DNA of 64,000 nt from Burkholderiales bacterium (GTDB lineage Bacteria > Pseudomonadota > Gammaproteobacteria > Burkholderiales > Nitrosomonadaceae): assembly GCA_024235735.1 (NCBI GenBank), contig JACKLU010000006.1:99853-163852 (forward strand). Reading direction: 5' to 3'. Each line of letters starts with the position of its first letter. The stretch's first letter is position 1. Made by a program: the position numbers and the translations under genes. The notes under the pieces are model-generated. The model ran no database searches and had not been told where the DNA came from. It saw nothing but the letters and a program-made list of their open reading frames with translations. Shown here piece by piece: positions 27,426 through 37,800 of the stretch.

Positions 27426-30400
27426 ATCCACGTTTTTTTATTGAACGTCCGGTTTTCGCATCGGTATTATCCATCCTCATCGTTATCGCCGGACTGGTCT
27501 CCTTGCAGAAACTCCCCGTGGCGCAATTTCCGCAGATCGCGCCGCCCATGATACAGATCGAGGCGGACTATCCGGGGGCAAGCGCGGAAGTTGTCGCCGA
27601 ATCGGTCGCGCGCCCGATCGAAGTACAACTGCCGGGCATCGACAATCTGCTCTATTACGACTCGACCAGCACAAACGACGGTCATATGGTGATGCGGCTG
27701 ACTTTCGAAATCGGAACGGACGTGGATATCGCACAGGTTCAGACACAGAACCGGCAGAAACTGGCCGAGCCGCAACTCCCCGACGAAGTGATCCGCCAGG
27801 GCATTACGGTCAAAAAAATGTCGCCCAACCTGCTTGCGGTCGTCGCGCTCAATTCGACTGATCCGAAGCATGATCCTGTATTTATTTCCAATTACGCCCT
27901 GATTCAGGTGCTCGACAATATCAAACGGATACCAGGCGTGGGCGATGCGGTGGTCTATGGCGCGCAGAATTACGCCATGCGGCTGATCCTGGATCCCGTG
28001 CGCATGGCGCAGCTCAATATCACGCCGACTGAAATCGCGAATGTTGTGCGCGAACAGAACCGGGATTTCCCGGCAGGCAGAATCGGACGCGAACCGACCG
28101 CAAAAAGAACGGAACTGACGATTCCGGTAATTACCCGCGGCCGCATGAGTGAAGTCGGGGAATTCGAGGACATGATTATCCGCGCCTACCCGGACGGCTC
28201 CATGGTGCGCATGCGCGATGTCGCACGCGTTGAACTCGGCGCGCAATCGTATGATCTGGAAGGCCGCTGGAACGGCATTACCAACACCTTTCTGCTGACC
28301 TTTCTGGCGCCCGGCGCCAATGCGCTTGAAACCGTCAAGCATGTGCGCGAAGAAATGGCCAGACTGGCCAGCGGATTTCCGACAGGCATGTCGTACGACG
28401 TACCCTATGATACGACGCAATTTATCGAAGTGTCGATCAACGAAGTGTTTAAAACACTGATCGAAGCATCCATTCTCGTTATCCTGGTGGTATTTCTGTT
28501 TCTGCAAAGCTGGCGCGCGACGCTGATACCGGCGGTCGCCGTGCCCATTTCGTTAATTGGCGCGCTGGCGGGGATGCATGCGCTGGGATTCTCGATCAAC
28601 ACACTGACGCTGTTCGGCATGGTGCTCGCCATCGGCATTGTCGTGGACGACGCCATTATCGTCGTCGAGAATGTTGAGCGTAACATCACCAAAGGCGGGT
28701 TATCACCGAAAGACGCCGCGATCAAGGCGATGAACGAGGTGACCGGCGCGATCATCGCCTCGGTGCTGGTGCTGGCCGCAGTCTTTGTCCCCGTCACTTT
28801 TCTGGAAGGCATCACCGGACAGCTGTATCAGCAATTTGCCGCCACGATAGCCATTTCAGTCGCCATTTCCGGTTTTGTCGCGCTGACGCTGAGCCCCGCG
28901 CTGTGCGCGCTGGTGCTTAAGCCCGGCCATGGCGCGTCGAAAGGTTTCTGGAAACTGTTCGACCGTTTTTTTGACTGGACGCAAATGCGGTATGTCGGCG
29001 TGGTCGATATCATCATCAGGCGATGGCTTCTGGCGCTTGCCATTTTCGCCCTACTGATCGTCATTGCGGCGGGGTTGTTCAAAACCATTCCGCAAAGTTT
29101 TCTGCCCGAGGAAGATCAGGGTTATTTCATCACCATCTTTCATCTGCCCGAGGGCGCGTCAAAATCCAGAACCGTCGAAGTCGTCGAAAAAATTGAACAC
29201 TATTTCCAAGCCAATTCCGCGGTTCATTCCACGGATGTGCTGGCCGGTCAGAATTTTGTGTTCAATACGCGCGGCTCGAATCAGGCAACCATGTTTGTGC
29301 CGTTACATCACTGGGATGAGCGGCAGCATCCGGATCAACAGGCTCCCGGATTGATTGCCGCGGCATTCGGGGAATTTGCGAAAATTCCTGATGCACTGAT
29401 ACTCGCGTTCAATCCGCCCGCAATACCGGGTCTGGGCGCTACCGGCGGATTCTCGCTGCAATTGCTGGATCCGACCGGACGTGACTTCGCTGAATTCGCC
29501 GCTGCGGCGCAGGCATTTGCAGCCAGGGCATCCGAACATCCCGCAATTGCCAAGGCCAGCACCAATTTCCATATCAACACACCGCGGCTTTACGCGCAGA
29601 TCGATCGCGAGCGGGCCAAGTCTCTGGGTGTGCCGATTTCTGAAGTATTCGATACCATGCAGGCTTATTTTGGCAATATGTATATCAACGATTTCGTCAA
29701 ATTCGGCCGGGTTTATCGTGTGCAGACCGAAGCGCCGCCGGAATTCCGTTCCAGTCCTGAAGACATCAGCAAGATTTTCGTGCGCACCCGGAACAATCCC
29801 GAACAGACCATGATTCCACTGGATACTATTGTTTCCACTTATTTCAGCAGCGGCCCTGATCCGGTCACGCACTTTAATGGATTCAACGCTGCGCTTGTGC
29901 TCGGCGCAGCTGCGCCCGGCTACAGCTCGGGACAGGCCATCGAAGCACTCGAACAGCTGGCCGATGAACTACTCAGGCCGCATGGCTATACCATTGGCTG
30001 GGACGGCATATCACTGCAGGAAAAAAAAGCCGGCGGGCAGTCGGTGGTCATTTTCGCGTTTGCGCTGCTCATGGTTTTTCTGGTGCTGGCCGCGCTGTAT
30101 GAGAACTGGTCGGTGCCGATGGCGGTGATTCTGATCATACCGTTCGGCGTACTCGGCGCGCTGCTGGCGATCTGGACACGGGAGCTGACCAATGACATCT
30201 ATTTTCAGATCGGGCTGATTACGCTGATCGGTTTGTCGGCAAAAAACGCCATACTGATCGTGGAATTCGCCAATCAACGTTACGCCGCGGGCATGCCGCT
30301 GGTAAAAGCCACGCTTGAAGCCGCACGCCTGCGCTTCCGGCCGATTATCATGACGTCGATGGCGTTCATCCTCGGCGTGCTGCCGCTGGTGCTGGCTTCC

Positions 30401-30544
30401 GGTGCGGGCGCAGCCAGCCGGCACTCGATCGGCACCGGTGTATTCGGCGGCATGCTGGCGGCCACATTCCTGGCGATTTTTTTCGTACCGCTGTTTTTTG
30501 TCATCTCCGCGCGACTGTCACGCAAAGCAAAAAGTAGCGGCTGA
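27422..30544 (+). CDS. RND efflux pump, HAE1 (AcrB) family
   Basis: The protein has 1040 residues and twelve membrane helices with two large periplasmic loops. It starts MNPRFFIERPVFASVLSI as HAE1 pumps do. The proton-relay Asp pair is in GIVVDDAIIVVENVER (TM4), and the TM10 region has the conserved Lys in GLSAKNAILIVEFA. It extrudes hydrophobic drugs, detergents or dyes using proton motive force. The substrate cannot be told from sequence. No TetR-type regulator is adjacent, so regulation is unclear. Confidence 0.95.
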   Translation: MNPRFFIERPVFASVLSILIVIAGLVSLQKLPVAQFPQIAPPMIQIEADYPGASAEVVAESVARPIEVQLPGIDNLLYYDSTSTNDGHMVMRLTFEIGTDVDIAQVQTQNRQKLAEPQLPDEVIRQGITVKKMSPNLLAVVALNSTDPKHDPVFISNYALIQVLDNIKRIPGVGDAVVYGAQNYAMRLILDPVRMAQLNITPTEIANVVREQNRDFPAGRIGREPTAKRTELTIPVITRGRMSEVGEFEDMIIRAYPDGSMVRMRDVARVELGAQSYDLEGRWNGITNTFLLTFLAPGANALETVKHVREEMARLASGFPTGMSYDVPYDTTQFIEVSINEVFKTLIEASILVILVVFLFLQSWRATLIPAVAVPISLIGALAGMHALGFSINTLTLFGMVLAIGIVVDDAIIVVENVERNITKGGLSPKDAAIKAMNEVTGAIIASVLVLAAVFVPVTFLEGITGQLYQQFAATIAISVAISGFVALTLSPALCALVLKPGHGASKGFWKLFDRFFDWTQMRYVGVVDIIIRRWLLALAIFALLIVIAAGLFKTIPQSFLPEEDQGYFITIFHLPEGASKSRTVEVVEKIEHYFQANSAVHSTDVLAGQNFVFNTRGSNQATMFVPLHHWDERQHPDQQAPGLIAAAFGEFAKIPDALILAFNPPAIPGLGATGGFSLQLLDPTGRDFAEFAAAAQAFAARASEHPAIAKASTNFHINTPRLYAQIDRERAKSLGVPISEVFDTMQAYFGNMYINDFVKFGRVYRVQTEAPPEFRSSPEDISKIFVRTRNNPEQTMIPLDTIVSTYFSSGPDPVTHFNGFNAALVLGAAAPGYSSGQAIEALEQLADELLRPHGYTIGWDGISLQEKKAGGQSVVIFAFALLMVFLVLAALYENWSVPMAVILIIPFGVLGALLAIWTRELTNDIYFQIGLITLIGLSAKNAILIVEFANQRYAAGMPLVKATLEAARLRFRPIIMTSMAFILGVLPLVLASGAGAASRHSIGTGVFGGMLAATFLAIFFVPLFFVISARLSRKAKSSG

Positions 30545-30594
30545 TTCACCGAATCCTATATGATTGTCCGCATAAAACACACACGAGTAACGCT

Positions 30595-32058
30595 ATGGAT
30601 CTTCTGATTTACAGTCTTTCAACGATGCTGGGGCTGATCATTATCGGCATGATCGTTTTCTGGTTCATCCAGGACATCACCCAAAAAAAACACTCCGTGT
30701 TGCGCAATTACCCCGTGATCGGTCGTTTGCGTTTCTTTTTCGAACAACAGGGGAAATATTTCCGGCAATATTTTTTCTCGGATGATCGTGATGAAATGCC
30801 GTTCAACCGGGCCACGCGCAACTGGATTTACCGGCATTCAAAAAACAAGGGCGGACTGGTCGGGTTTGGCTCCACGATGGATTTGCGCGAGCCGGGCTCG
30901 ATTATTTTTGTCAACGCCGCTTTTCCGATACTCGAAGAAGACCAGCTTCCAACGCCATCGCTGCTGATCGGCGAAGGTTACGCCGATCAGCCGTTTGAAG
31001 CAAAATCCATCGTCAATATCAGCGGCATGAGCTTTGGCGCCATTTCCAAACCGGCCGTGCGCGCGTTATCGCTGGGCGCGGCCCAGGCCAATTGCTGGTT
31101 TAATACCGGAGAAGGCGGTCTGGCGCCTTATCATCAGGAAGGTGCGTGCGACATTATCATGCAGATCGGCACGGCAAAATACGGCATCCGTGACGCACAG
31201 GGCAATTTTTCATCCGAACGCGCGATAGAACTGGGCAAAATCGTCAAGGCATTTGAAATCAAGCTGTCGCAGGGCGCGAAACCGGGCAAGGGCGGACTAT
31301 TACCGGGCAACAAGATTAACGAGGAAATTGCATCCATCCGCGGCATTCCGGCATTCCAGGATTCCATCAGTCCGAATCGGCATATCGATATTCACAACAT
31401 TGAGCAACTGCTGGAGAAAATCAATTATCTGCGCGCATTGACCGGACGTCCGGTGGGTATTAAAACCGCGATTGGCGGCTGGCATTTCATCAACGAACTC
31501 TGCGAATGGGTTGTTCGCAAAGGATTGGATTATGCACCTGACTTTATCACGATTGATGGCGGCGAAGGCGGCAGTGGCGCCGCGCCGCAATCGCTGATGG
31601 ATCACGTCAGCCTGTCGATCGCCGAAGCCTTGCCGCGCGTTGTTGATTCCTTGATTGAATCCGGACTGAAAGAGCGTATCCGCGTCGTCGCAGCCGGGAA
31701 ACTGGTCACCGCCGCGCATGGCGCATGGGCGCTCTGCGCCGGTGCGGATTTTGTCAATACCGCGCGTGGCTTCATGTTTTCCCTGGGGTGCATACAGGCC
31801 ATGCGTTGTCATAAAAACACTTGCCCGACCGGCATTACGACGCATAACCCCCGCTTGCAGAATGGCCTTGTTGTTGAAGAAAAATACCTGCGCGTGGCGA
31901 ACTACGCCCGCAACTTCAACAAGGAAATCAACATGATTGCGCATTCCTGCGGCCTACGGCACGCGCGCGAATTCCGCCGCGAGCACGTCCGCATCGTCGA
32001 AACCGCAGGCAAAAGCATTGCGATGAATATGCTTTATCCGTACCCCGAACCGAAATAA
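30595..32058 (+). CDS. Membrane-anchored FMN-binding glutamate-synthase-like protein
   Basis: The protein has 487 residues. One N-terminal membrane helix (about 7-26) is followed by a soluble (beta/alpha)8 domain homologous to the FMN domain of glutamate synthase: SIVNISGMSFGAISKPAVRA, NTGEGGLAPYHQ, QGAKPGKGGLLPG, FITIDGGEGGSGAAPQSLMD, and CHKNTCPTGITTH, which holds the cluster-type cysteines. These free-standing proteins lack the glutaminase domain. Their reaction is not established, so the product should not be taken as a true glutamate synthase. It appears to be a single-gene unit, convergent with the permease gene. Confidence 0.88.
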   Translation: MDLLIYSLSTMLGLIIIGMIVFWFIQDITQKKHSVLRNYPVIGRLRFFFEQQGKYFRQYFFSDDRDEMPFNRATRNWIYRHSKNKGGLVGFGSTMDLREPGSIIFVNAAFPILEEDQLPTPSLLIGEGYADQPFEAKSIVNISGMSFGAISKPAVRALSLGAAQANCWFNTGEGGLAPYHQEGACDIIMQIGTAKYGIRDAQGNFSSERAIELGKIVKAFEIKLSQGAKPGKGGLLPGNKINEEIASIRGIPAFQDSISPNRHIDIHNIEQLLEKINYLRALTGRPVGIKTAIGGWHFINELCEWVVRKGLDYAPDFITIDGGEGGSGAAPQSLMDHVSLSIAEALPRVVDSLIESGLKERIRVVAAGKLVTAAHGAWALCAGADFVNTARGFMFSLGCIQAMRCHKNTCPTGITTHNPRLQNGLVVEEKYLRVANYARNFNKEINMIAHSCGLRHAREFRREHVRIVETAGKSIAMNMLYPYPEPK

Positions 32059-32073
32059 GCGGTGTAAAAGTAA

Positions 32074-32829
32074 TCAGTGGCGTAACTTGTAACCGCTTCT
32101 AAGCATCGCCAAAGTCAGCGTAGACAACGCGGCGAAACAGACCGCCACGACCAGAAAGCTCAGGTAGGGCGAAACATCCGATACACCGAAAAAACCGTAG
32201 CGGAACCCGTCGATCAGGTAAAAAAACGGATTCAGATAAGACAGGAATTCCCAGACCGCTGGCAGGGAATGGATCGAATAAAACACACCCGATAAAAAGG
32301 TCAGGGGCATGATAATAAAATTCTGGAACGCCGCCAGCTGGTCAAATTTGTCCGCCCAGATACCTGCAATAATGCCCAGTGCGCCCAGCAGCGCGCTGCC
32401 TGTCAAGGCAAACAGAAAAACCCATAGCAGCTGAAAAGACGGTATTGCAAAAAACAGCCACGCCGACAGATAAACACCCGCGCCGACCAGAAAACCGCGC
32501 ATCACGGAAGCCAGGATATACGCCAGAAAAATTTCCAGATAGGTCAATGGCGACAGCAGCAGAAAAACAATATTCCCGCTGATTTTGGATTGAATCATGC
32601 TCGACGACGCATTGGCGAACGCATTCTGCATCATGGCCATCATGACCAGCCCCGGAATCAGAAAAACAGAATAGGAAATATCCGGATAAATCTGAATGCG
32701 CCCTTCCAGCGCATGAAAAAATATCAGCAGATACAGCAGCGTCGATACCACAGGCGCGGCGATAGTCTGGAAACCGACTTTCCAGAATCGCAGCAGTTCC
32801 TTATACAACAATGTTGAGAAGCCGGTCAT
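32074..32829 (-). CDS. ABC-2-type exporter permease (YadH-like), orphan
   Basis: The protein has 251 residues from the ATG at 32829 (MTGFSTLLYKELLRFWKV), a typical YadH-type N-terminus; the frame extends 16 codons further. Six hydrophobic segments and the ABC-2 signature area NFIIMPLTFLSGVFYSIHSL with LNPFFYLIDGFRYGFFG are present. It should pair with an ATPase of the YadG type. Such an ATPase without a permease lies at 10745-11650 of this window. The two are normally adjacent, so separation by rearrangement is likely. Confidence 0.9.
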   Translation of the reverse strand: MTGFSTLLYKELLRFWKVGFQTIAAPVVSTLLYLLIFFHALEGRIQIYPDISYSVFLIPGLVMMAMMQNAFANASSSMIQSKISGNIVFLLLSPLTYLEIFLAYILASVMRGFLVGAGVYLSAWLFFAIPSFQLLWVFLFALTGSALLGALGIIAGIWADKFDQLAAFQNFIIMPLTFLSGVFYSIHSLPAVWEFLSYLNPFFYLIDGFRYGFFGVSDVSPYLSFLVVAVCFAALSTLTLAMLRSGYKLRH

Positions 32830-32856
32830 GAAAATAACGAAAAAGCACCATGGTAC

Positions 32857-33225
32857 ATGGCAATGACGATTGTGCACAACAATACAGTTTTACATGCTAT
32901 GACTCCAGCGCACCCCTATTCTTTACTGCAAGCATCCAAATCCGAGAATCTGTTAAACGAAGCCATGCGTGTAACGCACACTGAAACTCAAACAGCTGTA
33001 ATCGTACTGGCGCTGGAAGAATTAATTCACAAGGCGAAAATTGCCGGACTCAAGCAATTCAAGGGAAAAATCGCAATAGAGATCGACCTTGGTGACAGCG
33101 GCCAGTGGCAAACCTGCGAGCCCCAACACAAACAACAATGTTGGAGTTCATATTATTCACTCCAACCTACTGCCCTGCCGCTTAAGATCTCGATAAAAAT
33201 TCTCGTGAGCCCCAAAAGCCAGTAG
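32857..33225 (+). pseudogene. Remnant of a VapB-type (DUF2191) antitoxin gene
   Basis: The middle of this frame, SENLLNEAMRVTHTETQTAV through ALEELIHKAKIAGLKQFKGK, resembles the body of short VapB antitoxins that normally read LLxEALxLxxxKTKxxxVxxAL...LRxLxGK. The usual beta-strand start (a DNA-binding arm) is missing, being replaced by unrelated residues. The last 35 codons run into the 58-bp repeat at 33113. No VapC toxin gene follows. It therefore looks like a leftover antitoxin with both ends lost, although expression from ATG 32863 or 32899 cannot be excluded. Confidence 0.4.
33113..33170. repeat. REP-like palindromic repeat, copy 1
   Basis: 58 bases containing two hairpins: CCAACA...TGTTGG and TTGGAGT-N11-ACTCCAA, ending CCAACCTAC. 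It is 55/58 identical to 33741-33798. It overlaps the last codons of the toxin gene. Palindromes ending CCAACCTACG recur as REP-like elements in many proteobacterial genomes and often surround toxin-antitoxin genes. Confidence 0.7.
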
Positions 33226-33444
33226 TTTTAAGCTATTCCGGTCGAGAATCCGGTATGCCAGCATGCACAACTGGTTGGATAAGCGGAACTTGAAAACACG
33301 CACACCCAACAGATCTCCCACCTTTGCATCACCGCATTCAGGGTCATTCGCAATGATATGTACTGCTTTATCAAGATCGGCTTTCTGCCCAGGATGCAAC
33401 TTTTTTACCGCACGCCCAAATGTCGGCGTAACATAGAGCCGCAT
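33157..33444 (-). CDS. RelE/ParE-superfamily toxin
   Basis: The protein has 95 residues, starting MRLYVTPTFGRAVKKLHPGQ. The pattern of strand, two helices, then beta hairpins (GVRVFKFRLSNQLCMLAYRI, SLKLLAFGAHENFYRDLKR) matches RelE/ParE-fold toxins that cleave mRNA at the ribosome or poison gyrase; the closing HENFYRDLK is typical of the YafQ/RelE-like branch. It follows its antitoxin with a one-base TAATG overlap. The last residues are encoded inside repeat copy 1. Confidence 0.8.
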   Translation of the reverse strand: MRLYVTPTFGRAVKKLHPGQKADLDKAVHIIANDPECGDAKVGDLLGVRVFKFRLSNQLCMLAYRILDRNSLKLLAFGAHENFYRDLKRQGSRLE

Positions 33445-33653
33445 TAGCCGAAACGGTACTCGCTCGTGGCTTCCTCCTGTTCGGCGATCAGAATATCCCG
33501 GATCATGGCAAATGGTAAATCAGGATTTTCCTCGGCAATCTTGCCGATCCGCGACCAGTACTCAATCTGTTTAGGCACCGAGCGGTGTTGGGCCTGCGCA
33601 TAACGCCTGGCTTCAGCAACCAGATTCTCAGACAATTTTATATTTATCGACAT
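33444..33653 (-). CDS. ParD-like antitoxin partner of the RelE/ParE toxin
   Basis: The protein has 69 residues from the ATG at 33653 (MSINIKLSENLVAEARRYAQ), with AGGAG five bases upstream; the frame is open further but without support. The N-terminal ribbon-helix-helix part would bind its own promoter. The Glu/Asp-rich C-terminus (AEQEEATSEYRFG) would bind the toxin. Order antitoxin-toxin and overlapping stop/start are standard for type II systems. Confidence 0.8.
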   Translation of the reverse strand: MSINIKLSENLVAEARRYAQAQHRSVPKQIEYWSRIGKIAEENPDLPFAMIRDILIAEQEEATSEYRFG

Positions 33654-33740
33654 GGCAACTCCTGAGCAAAAGCCCATTCTAGCCTGATTTTTCCGGGAAA
33701 AACAAGGAAACATGCCTTTATTACACAGGTTGGCGGTAAG

Positions 33741-33798
33741 CCTGCGAACTCCAACATAAACAACAATGTTGGAGTTCATATTATTCACTCCAACCTAC
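33741..33798. repeat. REP-like palindromic repeat, copy 2
   Basis: This is the second copy of the 58-bp palindromic repeat, 628 bases after copy 1 in the same orientation. The toxin-antitoxin pair sits exactly between them. A degenerate third piece, ending ACACCAACCTGC, follows at 33811-33832 just before the end of the FRG gene. Confidence 0.7.
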
Positions 33799-33840
33799 GG
33801 TACTGGCATCTATGTCATTCACACCAACCTGCAACTCTTG

Positions 33841-34665
33841 CTACACGCCACTTGCCATCTTCACTTCTTCGCAAATTCCCTTGATCTCATCATTCTCCGG
33901 GTAAAGGGCCTGGTTCGGGATCGCATGAAAATCTGTTCCCCAAAAAGAGCTAGCCTCCGGAATCGCCAACTTGGCTACGAGACGAACACCCAGGTCATGC
34001 GAAGATTGTTTACTATCGGCCCGAGTCGGAAACGTGCCGACCAAGTAGCCCTCTTGGAAATGCGGCCTCAAAGCAGCATATGGGCTTGCACTCAAGAGGC
34101 GAACGTTAAGGAGTTCGTCTTCCGTCGAATACGTAATTGTTCCTTGTGGATGCGGAATCGCGAACGCAAATAGAAAGCCCTCAGGCGCACCGTCGTTGAG
34201 CGCAAAGGAGGCAGCGACACGGAGAGAATGAGTAAGGTCAATAAGTGGCGTATCGCAGACTTCATAGTGTTGAAGGAGTGACCACTGCAACTCTGGAAAC
34301 TTTTTGAGCTTCTCAATTCCTTCTACCTTCCTTTCCGCTAACAGCTTGAGAAGATGGGAAGAGCAAGCATCAAGCCTCTGAAAGCGTCGCTCCAATTCTT
34401 TCTGTCGCAGAGTCTTCCCGGCGTTGCGAAAGATCGTTGGATAGAAGGAACTAGCTTCTGATTTAATTCGGTAGTCCTTCGACTGCCCTCTGAAGAACAG
34501 CGTGTAGTCTGGATTATGGTTTGCGATCCGTCCCACAACCTGGACGATGTCACTAAAATTTTTAACACGAAGGGGGTCGCTCTGACGCACCCGCTGGTTG
34601 GTATATTTCTCATCGGATTCGATCGAGAGGTGAGACCAAATCTTTTGTTTCCCGAAAGACCTCAT
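33841..34665 (-). CDS. FRG-domain protein, possible defence gene
   Basis: The protein has 274 residues with an FRG domain at about 35-165: the namesake FFRGQSKDYR, then LLQHYEVCDTPLIDLTHSLR and AASFALN. The conserved Arg, the His-Tyr pair and the Thr-Pro-x-x-Asp-Leu-T stretch fit the family. FRG domains occur in proteins linked to anti-phage islands and stress. Here the gene stands between a toxin-antitoxin pair and sbcC, without a partner effector. It has no membrane segment. The 223 bases upstream show nothing beyond room for a promoter. Confidence 0.75.
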   Translation of the reverse strand: MRSFGKQKIWSHLSIESDEKYTNQRVRQSDPLRVKNFSDIVQVVGRIANHNPDYTLFFRGQSKDYRIKSEASSFYPTIFRNAGKTLRQKELERRFQRLDACSSHLLKLLAERKVEGIEKLKKFPELQWSLLQHYEVCDTPLIDLTHSLRVAASFALNDGAPEGFLFAFAIPHPQGTITYSTEDELLNVRLLSASPYAALRPHFQEGYLVGTFPTRADSKQSSHDLGVRLVAKLAIPEASSFWGTDFHAIPNQALYPENDEIKGICEEVKMASGV

Positions 34666-34888
34666 GGCATCTACCTAGAATTACACGTCCGGAATGATGA
34701 AATTCACTGCGTCAAAAATGAAACACAACATAGGAAATTGCATGCTATCTCCTTCTATTTGATGAAAAAACCATGATTCAGTTTTTATAAATAACGAATA
34801 ATAAACTTCACCAATCCCACGGCATTATAACCAACAAGCACCGGCACTTGTAGCCAGTACGCAATATACCCGCGATTAAACGACAGCC

Positions 34889-37800
34889 TCACCGCTCACC
34901 CAGACATTCAACGCCAGGGCCGATAATCCGGCTTCTTCCGCCGGTTTGTGGAATGACTTCGATTTGCGTGCTGATGCGCGCTTTCAGCATGGGTACATGC
35001 GAGATGACGCCGATCAGTTTGCCGTCCTGTTGCAGCCCGGCCAGCATGTCGAGCGCCGTATCGAGCGCTGCTTCATCGAGCGTGCCGAAGCCTTCGTCGA
35101 GGAACAGCGAGTCGATGCGCACGTTTCTGCTGGCCATGCGTGACAGGCCGAGTGCGAGCGCAAGACTGACGATAAAGCTTTCTCCGCCGGACAGGTTCCG
35201 TGTCGAGCGGATCTCCCCGGCCTGATAACTGTCGATGACATTCAGCGCCAGCGGTTTGTCGCGGTCGTGCACCAGCAAATAGCGGTCGGTCAGTTTCTGC
35301 AACTGCCGGTTGGCGTGGTCGATGACGATTTCGAATGTCAGCCCCTGCGCGAAGTTGCGGTATTTCTTGCCGTCCGCGGAACCGATCAGATCGTGCAGTT
35401 TTTCCCAGCGGCTGCATTCATGCTTTTGCGCGGCTATTCCGGCGAGTTTTACCTGCATGCTGTTCACCGCTGTCTGATTGGTCTGCAACTGGTGCCTGAT
35501 TCCGGCGATTTCGTTGCGCAGCAGCGCCGCCTGCTTGTCCAGCGCCGCGTATTCAAGCTCAAGCGCCTCGCGGCTGGCCGTTGACAGGTTTTTTTCAATT
35601 TCCTGCGCAAGGCGGACTTCCCTGTCCTTCAGGCGCGCCTGTACATCAATCTGCCGATCGTCGAGTACTTTTGCGTCCGTTTTGAGCCGCTCCCTCTCCT
35701 GCGGCGTCAGGCGGCATGCGGAAAACGCCTGCTCATCGGCAAAACCCGCGGTACGCAATTCGTTTGCAAAGCGGGCTTCCAGCGTTTGCAACGCCGCCGC
35801 GTTTTTTTCGATGCGTGTTTTGAGCGCATCAATTTGCGTGGTTGCGGCATTCCATTGCTGCCGCGCTTCGCTTTCCGCCGTACGCGCGACTTGCTCGGCC
35901 TGCTCGGCGGCGATGGCGGCCTGCTCCAGCCGGGATTCCTCGCTGTTCGGATTGCGCTCGCCAAACCATTCTCGACGTTCGGCTTTCCGGCTTTCGACTG
36001 TTTCCCTGAGTGCGTTCAGCGCCTGCTGCTTCTCCGACAACGCCTGATTCCGGGTTTCAATCACCGCCGTGAGTCTTTTCAGTTCGCTGTTGAGTGCGTT
36101 GATCTGCTGTTCCATTTCATTTTTCTGCTTTACGCTGGCCTGCCAGTGCTGCAATCGCCGATTCAGCAACGCCAGCACGGCCGGTACGTCGGTATCCGGT
36201 GATTCCTGTAGTCCATAAGCATGGAGCCGCGCATGCGCCGACTGTTGCAAATCGGCACAGCGCTGGCTGCTTGCTGCAAGCGCCGCCGCGCTGCCGGCCA
36301 GGTTTTCCTCGATGTTTTGCTGGGTCTGCTGCATTGCGGTTACCCGCTTTTCAGCTTCATTGGCCGTATCAAGCGTATTTTTCGCGGATTTTTCCAACGC
36401 TGTGATTTCGGCTTCAAGTGCTTCGGCTTTCTCAATGATGGCAGTCACCGCGGCAATCTTCTGCTCGGCTGCATCGGGTTGCGGCATTGCTCCGGCAGCG
36501 TAGGGATGCGCTGTTGATCCGCACAGCGGACACGGTTTGCCGTCTTCGAGCCGCTTTCTTTCGCGCTCCAGACTGGCAATGGTGTTCAGCAGCGCCATCT
36601 CGCGCAGCAGATTGTCTTTTTCCGCGCGGTATTCGCGCAGCAGCCGGTTGTTCAGTACTGTCTGAAGATTGTTCTGTCCGGCTTCAATCTGCTGCTGAAC
36701 GTCAGCGCACGCCTGCCGGCAGGTTTTCAATGCCTCGGCTGCTTCCGGCAGCGCCTGCGTGGTTTTGTCCCGCTGTGCCTGCAGTTTGTCGTGTTCCATT
36801 TTTCTGGCGACGTAATCCTGCTGCGCCGCGATCAGATTGCCCAGTTGCGCTTCGATCGCAGCGAAGTCACTGATCAGCCGTTCGTCCTGCGCATTCGCCT
36901 CCTGATAGCCGATAATCTGCGTCAATGCCGTTTGCGCGGCCGCCAGCTTTTGCTGATGCTGCGCCAGCAATGCTGTGTCCGCGGCAATCTGGTCGGCGGC
37001 GCGCTGGCAGTGCACCGTTTCGTTTTCAATCAGTTTTTCTTTTTCCAGCAACTGCTGATCGAGTATGCGGACTTTATGAATCAGCGACGCTGTGTCTTTC
37101 TGCGTTTGCCTGGCCTGCGCAGTCAAATGCCCGGCGCTGGTCAATGCGGCCTGTTTTTGCTGAGCCAGCGCGGTCACTTCCGGCAGCAGGGACACAGTCT
37201 GTTCCAGCATCTGCCGATCCTCCGCCTGCTGTTGCCGCGCCGATGCCAGCGCAGCATGGCTGCCGTCAAGCTCCGCCGCTTTCAGCGCGCGGTTTAAACG
37301 TTCTTGCTCAGGCTTGAAGGCTTCCAGCTCACCGGCCAGCTGCCGGAATACTGTTTGCAGCGTTTCGATTTCGGTGCGCAGTTCCGCGATGCCGGTTAAC
37401 CAGGTCAGCGCCTTGCCCGTTTGCTGAAGTCTGCCGGTTATTTCATTCGCCTGTTTCTGCTGCGCATCCAGCCTGTTTTTCAGTTCATTTTCCTGTTCAC
37501 CGCTCAGCAGGGTGATGCCGGCGATCTCCGCTTCCAGTAGATTGAGCTGTTCACGTTCTTTGCGGTTTCGTTCATGAACGCCGATGGATATCCGGCTGTA
37601 GATTTCAGTGCCGGTGATCTGTTCCAGTATCGGTGCACGCTCGTCCGGATCCGCCTGCAGAAACGCGGCGAAACCGCCCTGCGCCAGCAGCATGGAACGG
37701 GTGAAGCGGTCGAAATCCATGCCGGCGATACGTTCTATCCTTCTGGCGACATCCTGGATTTTCGTTTCCAGAATTTTTCCCGACGCGGCGTCAGCCAGTT

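Noticed and set aside
33113..33798. Integron-like cassette array: on the minus strand each accessory gene is followed by a palindromic repeat
   Set aside because: The repeats lack the GTTRRRY core and the long imperfect arms of attC sites, and no integrase gene is present. REP-like repeats explain them better.
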